A model generated the notes under the pieces. That model saw only the letters and a program-made list of their open reading frames with translations, did no database searches and was not told the origin of the DNA. The position numbers and the translations under genes were made by a program. This document shows positions 61,414 to 64,000 of a stretch of 64,000 nt of DNA, piece after piece. Positions within the stretch are counted from its first letter, which is position 1; every line of letters starts with the position of its first letter. The stretch is from JBBQED01 sp038320345. GTDB lineage: Bacteria; Bacteroidota; Bacteroidia; AKYH767-A; OLB10. The stretch is taken from the NCBI GenBank assembly GCA_038320345.1, contig JBBQED010000013.1, forward strand, positions 1-64,000, written 5' to 3'.

Positions 61414-62121
61414 CTAGGAGCTGATTTTTTTCATCAATCCTTCCTTGAATGAACTTCCGATTGGAAGACGTGTTTGTCGGACTTCCAACTCATTGCCAGC
61501 AATTGATTTTATAGCATCGATATTTACGATATACGATTTATGAATACGAATGAATTCACCAACGGGTAAACTGCTTTCAAAGTATTTCATGGTGTGCAAA
61601 GTGACAATCATTTTTTCACGCGTAAAAATTTTAACATAATCTTTCATCCCTTCGATATAATCAATATCAGAAAAGCGAATTTTAATCAGTTTCTGATCAC
61701 TCTTCACAAACATATAATCAACTCTTACTGACTTTAACTCCGGAGGGGCAGCAATTGGAATCTTAATTCTATCCATCGCTTTATTCACCCCTTTCATAAA
61801 TCTTTCAAGCGAAACTGGTTTTACGAGATAATCTACTACATCTAATTCAAAACCTTGTAAAGCATAATCTGGATATGCAGTAGTGATGATTACTGCTGGA
61901 GATTTTCGCAGCGAACGTAAGAAGTCAATTCCAGATATAACGGGCATTGATATATCCAAAAACATTAAATCAATGGGCTCGGTATGCAATACTTCAAAAG
62001 CCTCTAGTGCATTCGAACATTTTTTAACGAGTTCCAACTCACGGATGTTCAAGAGATACCTTTCCAGAACTTCTTGTGCTAGTGGTTCATCATCAACAAT
62101 TATACATTTGAGTCGGATCAC
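61414..62121 (-). CDS. LytTR-family response regulator
   Basis: The 235-residue protein has an N-terminal receiver (VDDEP at 9-13, phospho-acceptor Asp56 in FLDISMP, Thr in ITTAYPDYAL, Lys in YLVKPVS) and a C-terminal LytTR DNA-binding domain (IDYIEGMKDYVKIFTREK ... HKSYIVNIDAI). It overlaps the sensor kinase by 4 bases (ATGA), with the kinase first. The pair probably acts by LytTR binding to direct repeats upstream of target genes. Target not seen in this window. Confidence 0.96.
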   Translation of the reverse strand: MIRLKCIIVDDEPLAQEVLERYLLNIRELELVKKCSNALEAFEVLHTEPIDLMFLDISMPVISGIDFLRSLRKSPAVIITTAYPDYALQGFELDVVDYLVKPVSLERFMKGVNKAMDRIKIPIAAPPELKSVRVDYMFVKSDQKLIKIRFSDIDYIEGMKDYVKIFTREKMIVTLHTMKYFESSLPVGEFIRIHKSYIVNIDAIKSIAGNELEVRQTRLPIGSSFKEGLMKKISS

Positions 62122-63182
62122 GATAATTCAAGTTTTAAATTTATTTCATACGTCTCTCCATGCTCTTGGATGGTAAGATCATGTTTTCCCGGGTAAATTA
62201 TTGCTAACCTTTTTCTTGCATTACTAAGTCCGATTCCCTGAGATATTCGCTCTGGTACCAACTCTTCGCCTTGACTATTGCTATTGATCACTTTAAATTC
62301 AAGTTTTGAATTCTTGATGGAAATAAAAACGCGTACAAATCCATCGTTGAATCTTTTCTCTAATCCATGTTTAAAAGCATTTTCAATAAAATCGATAAAT
62401 AAGAGGGGTGCTACTTGGAGGTCTGTAGTTTTACCATTGGAACTTAAGGTGATTTCATATTTATCATTATAACGAATCCTCTGCAGCTCCATAAAATTAT
62501 CTACGAAGTCTAATTCTTTTTGAAGCGGAACTTTATCTTCATTGGCTTGATACAAAACATAGCGCATGATATCTGATAACTTTAAAACTATTTCTGATGC
62601 TTTATCAGAATTTTTTAAAGTGAGTGAATATAGATTGTTGAGTGTATTGAATAAAAAATGCGGATGAATTTGAGCCTTCAGCGCGTTGAGTTCAAGTTGT
62701 AATTTTTCTTTTTGTAATCGGAGTAATTCATTCTGAGTGATAAATGCGATCAACGTGTATTTTAAAGCGTACGTTAACAACACTACAATAACACCTTCAA
62801 GGATATCGAAATTAGGAGGTATTCGTCCCAAAAATCCAATCATACTTGCCGGCATATTTTTCTGTGGCAAATGTTCTAGTAGGGACCAAAAGCTTATTGA
62901 ATACAGATAAATCAGACTAATCGTGATGATTATGTAACTGAGGTAGTGTTTTTTATTGAAAAGCTTTGGGACAAGTACATAGAGATGAATGTAAACCAAC
63001 GGTGCTTGACAGATAAAAACAGCGAGAATATACAAGAGTCCCCAACTGATTCCCCATGGCGTAATGATATCAAACAGACTTCTGCTTAACCACACTAGCC
63101 AGAATAATCCGTGTAGGATCAAGCTTTTAAGTTTCTGGTTCTGAATGCCCTGATTAAATCGCTGGAGGATATTTTCAATCAC
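62118..63182 (-). CDS. LytS-type (His_kin internal region) sensor histidine kinase
   Basis: The 354-residue protein has four hydrophobic helices (about 21-35, 47-72, 80-100, 128-150), then QIHPHFLFNTLNNLYSLTLK with phospho-His175 and a HATPase-like C-domain (LFIDFIENAFKHGL, GIGLSNARKRL). This is the LytS/YehU-type kinase without an extracellular domain. Its signal is probably sensed in the membrane. It works with the 61414 regulator, overlapping by 4 bases. Confidence 0.95.
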   Translation of the reverse strand: MIENILQRFNQGIQNQKLKSLILHGLFWLVWLSRSLFDIITPWGISWGLLYILAVFICQAPLVYIHLYVLVPKLFNKKHYLSYIIITISLIYLYSISFWSLLEHLPQKNMPASMIGFLGRIPPNFDILEGVIVVLLTYALKYTLIAFITQNELLRLQKEKLQLELNALKAQIHPHFLFNTLNNLYSLTLKNSDKASEIVLKLSDIMRYVLYQANEDKVPLQKELDFVDNFMELQRIRYNDKYEITLSSNGKTTDLQVAPLLFIDFIENAFKHGLEKRFNDGFVRVFISIKNSKLEFKVINSNSQGEELVPERISQGIGLSNARKRLAIIYPGKHDLTIQEHGETYEINLKLELS

Positions 63183-63398
63183 GTTCTCAAAGATAATCCC
63201 CCGTTGGGATTGATTGCATTTTTTCGCCTAAATATCTTCTGATAACGACGAAATGAAGTGGATCATCGACAAGCTAGATGCCCTCCCTTCAGAAAGGGCT
63301 TTATTAGGCCTTTCGTCAGCAATAAACCCTTTCTCGTCTATTTTAATTGCAGCATTCACGATCCTTATGTTCCTTCACGTTACTAAAATTGGAAAAGT

Positions 63399-64000
63399 AT
63401 GTTTAATAAGAAAATTGTAATGATGGTGGCTAGTGTAATAGTAGTTTCTGCCATATTCATTACCGGCTTCATGTCGGATAGTGTAAAAAAGGTGGGTATC
63501 GACCTTGAGGCCATAGATAAATCGATAAAGCCTAGTGAAGATTTCTATCAATATGCAAACGGAACATGGGTGAAGAACAATCCTGTTCCTGGGGAGCAAC
63601 CGAGATGGGGAAATTTTGATGTGATCACCGAAGAAAATAACAAGAAAATTCTAACAGTTGTAGAAGATGCCTCACGTGATGCAAAGGCAACTAACGGAAC
63701 AAATCAACAGCGGCTTCGTGATTTTTACAATATAGCGATGGATTCTGCACTAGTAGAAAAACAAGGTGTAAGTGTGATCCAACCTGAAATAGATAAAATC
63801 AATCAAGTAATTTCTAAAGATCAACTACTCGGCGAGATTGCTTATCTACATCAGAATGGTTTTGCAAGTCTATTTGGATTTTATGTTTTTCGTGATCTCA
63901 AAAAGAGTGATGAATACATCTGTTATTTCTCACAAGGTGGCTTAGGTTTACCCGATCGTGATTATTATTTGAAAGATGATGAGAAGAATGTTAAAATTCG
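63399..64000 (+). CDS. M13-family metallopeptidase, N-terminal part (cut by window end)
   Basis: The frame opens with ATG 63399 and runs through the window end without a stop (about 200 residues seen). A signal or anchor segment (VMMVASVIVVSAIFITGF) is followed by AIDKSIKPSEDFYQYANGTW and PRWGNFDVITEEN, RLRDFYNIAMDS and GGLGLPDRDYYL, which are the typical N-terminal words of M13/neprilysin (PepO-like) zinc endopeptidases. The HExxH site lies beyond the window. It would degrade peptides in the periplasm or outside. A 55-codon frame (63253-63420) overlaps its start by 22 bases. Confidence 0.9.
   Translation, partial: MFNKKIVMMVASVIVVSAIFITGFMSDSVKKVGIDLEAIDKSIKPSEDFYQYANGTWVKNNPVPGEQPRWGNFDVITEENNKKILTVVEDASRDAKATNGTNQQRLRDFYNIAMDSALVEKQGVSVIQPEIDKINQVISKDQLLGEIAYLHQNGFASLFGFYVFRDLKKSDEYICYFSQGGLGLPDRDYYLKDDEKNVKI

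Noticed and set aside
1..64000. CRISPR arrays, tRNA or rRNA genes
   Set aside because: I looked for regularly spaced repeats and cloverleaf-type sequence in all gaps and found none, though reading by eye can miss a tRNA.

Overview
The window is a chromosomal segment of a Bacteroidota bacterium (Bacteroidetes). Several genes end in type IX secretion (T9SS) sorting domains, one ends in a gliding-motility-type C-terminal domain, and several start sites have a TAnnTTTG -7 promoter box with little or no Shine-Dalgarno sequence. Many genes belong to phylum-typical families (DUF4199, DUF6134, DUF2279, MbnP, choice-of-anchor B). I cannot fix a genus. No tRNA, rRNA or CRISPR array was seen.

Left end, 1-12.2 kb: an accessory region. 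It opens with the 3' end of an IS3-family transposase. A two-gene minus-strand module of unknown function follows (small membrane protein plus 632-aa protein). Next is one minus-strand run radC - mod - res - AAA ATPase - HNH nuclease, which combines a complete type III restriction-modification pair with a Septu-like ATPase/HNH pair. The non-coding junctions (172-386, 2659-3248, 11410-11750) share short motifs and hairpins, suggesting the modules were brought in as units. A palindrome-rich element at about 12.03-12.16 kb looks like a dispersed repeat or structured RNA.

Core block, 12.2-17.3 kb: rplT, rpmI, infC and thrS in the classic order with promoter and terminator visible, then a GH13 glucosidase. 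infC appears to start at a non-AUG (AUA) codon.

17.6-35.2 kb: housekeeping and envelope genes. These include an alkyltransferase-like protein without the catalytic Cys, an SDR, an orphan CdiI-like immunity protein, a POTRA/beta-barrel protein, a patatin, a class A beta-lactamase-like hydrolase, an acyl-CoA carboxylase carboxyltransferase with a PaaY-like hexapeptide protein, a phosphohexomutase, and T9SS/gliding-type exported proteins.

35.6-46 kb: an HTH protein with homing-endonuclease-type repeat, then a copper-related stretch: two tandem MbnP lipoproteins, an MbnH/MauG-type di-heme protein, an exported M1 aminopeptidase, a YHS lipoprotein and SCO1/SenC. MbnH/MbnP without methanobactin genes is the most interesting metabolic feature here.

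46-64 kb: two OmpA-domain proteins, deoxynucleoside kinase + folK, TRIC channel, BI-1, DPP IV, SdpI-like protein, M61 peptidase, a choice-of-anchor B T9SS cargo, a LytS/LytTR two-component pair, and the start of an M13 metallopeptidase cut by the window end.
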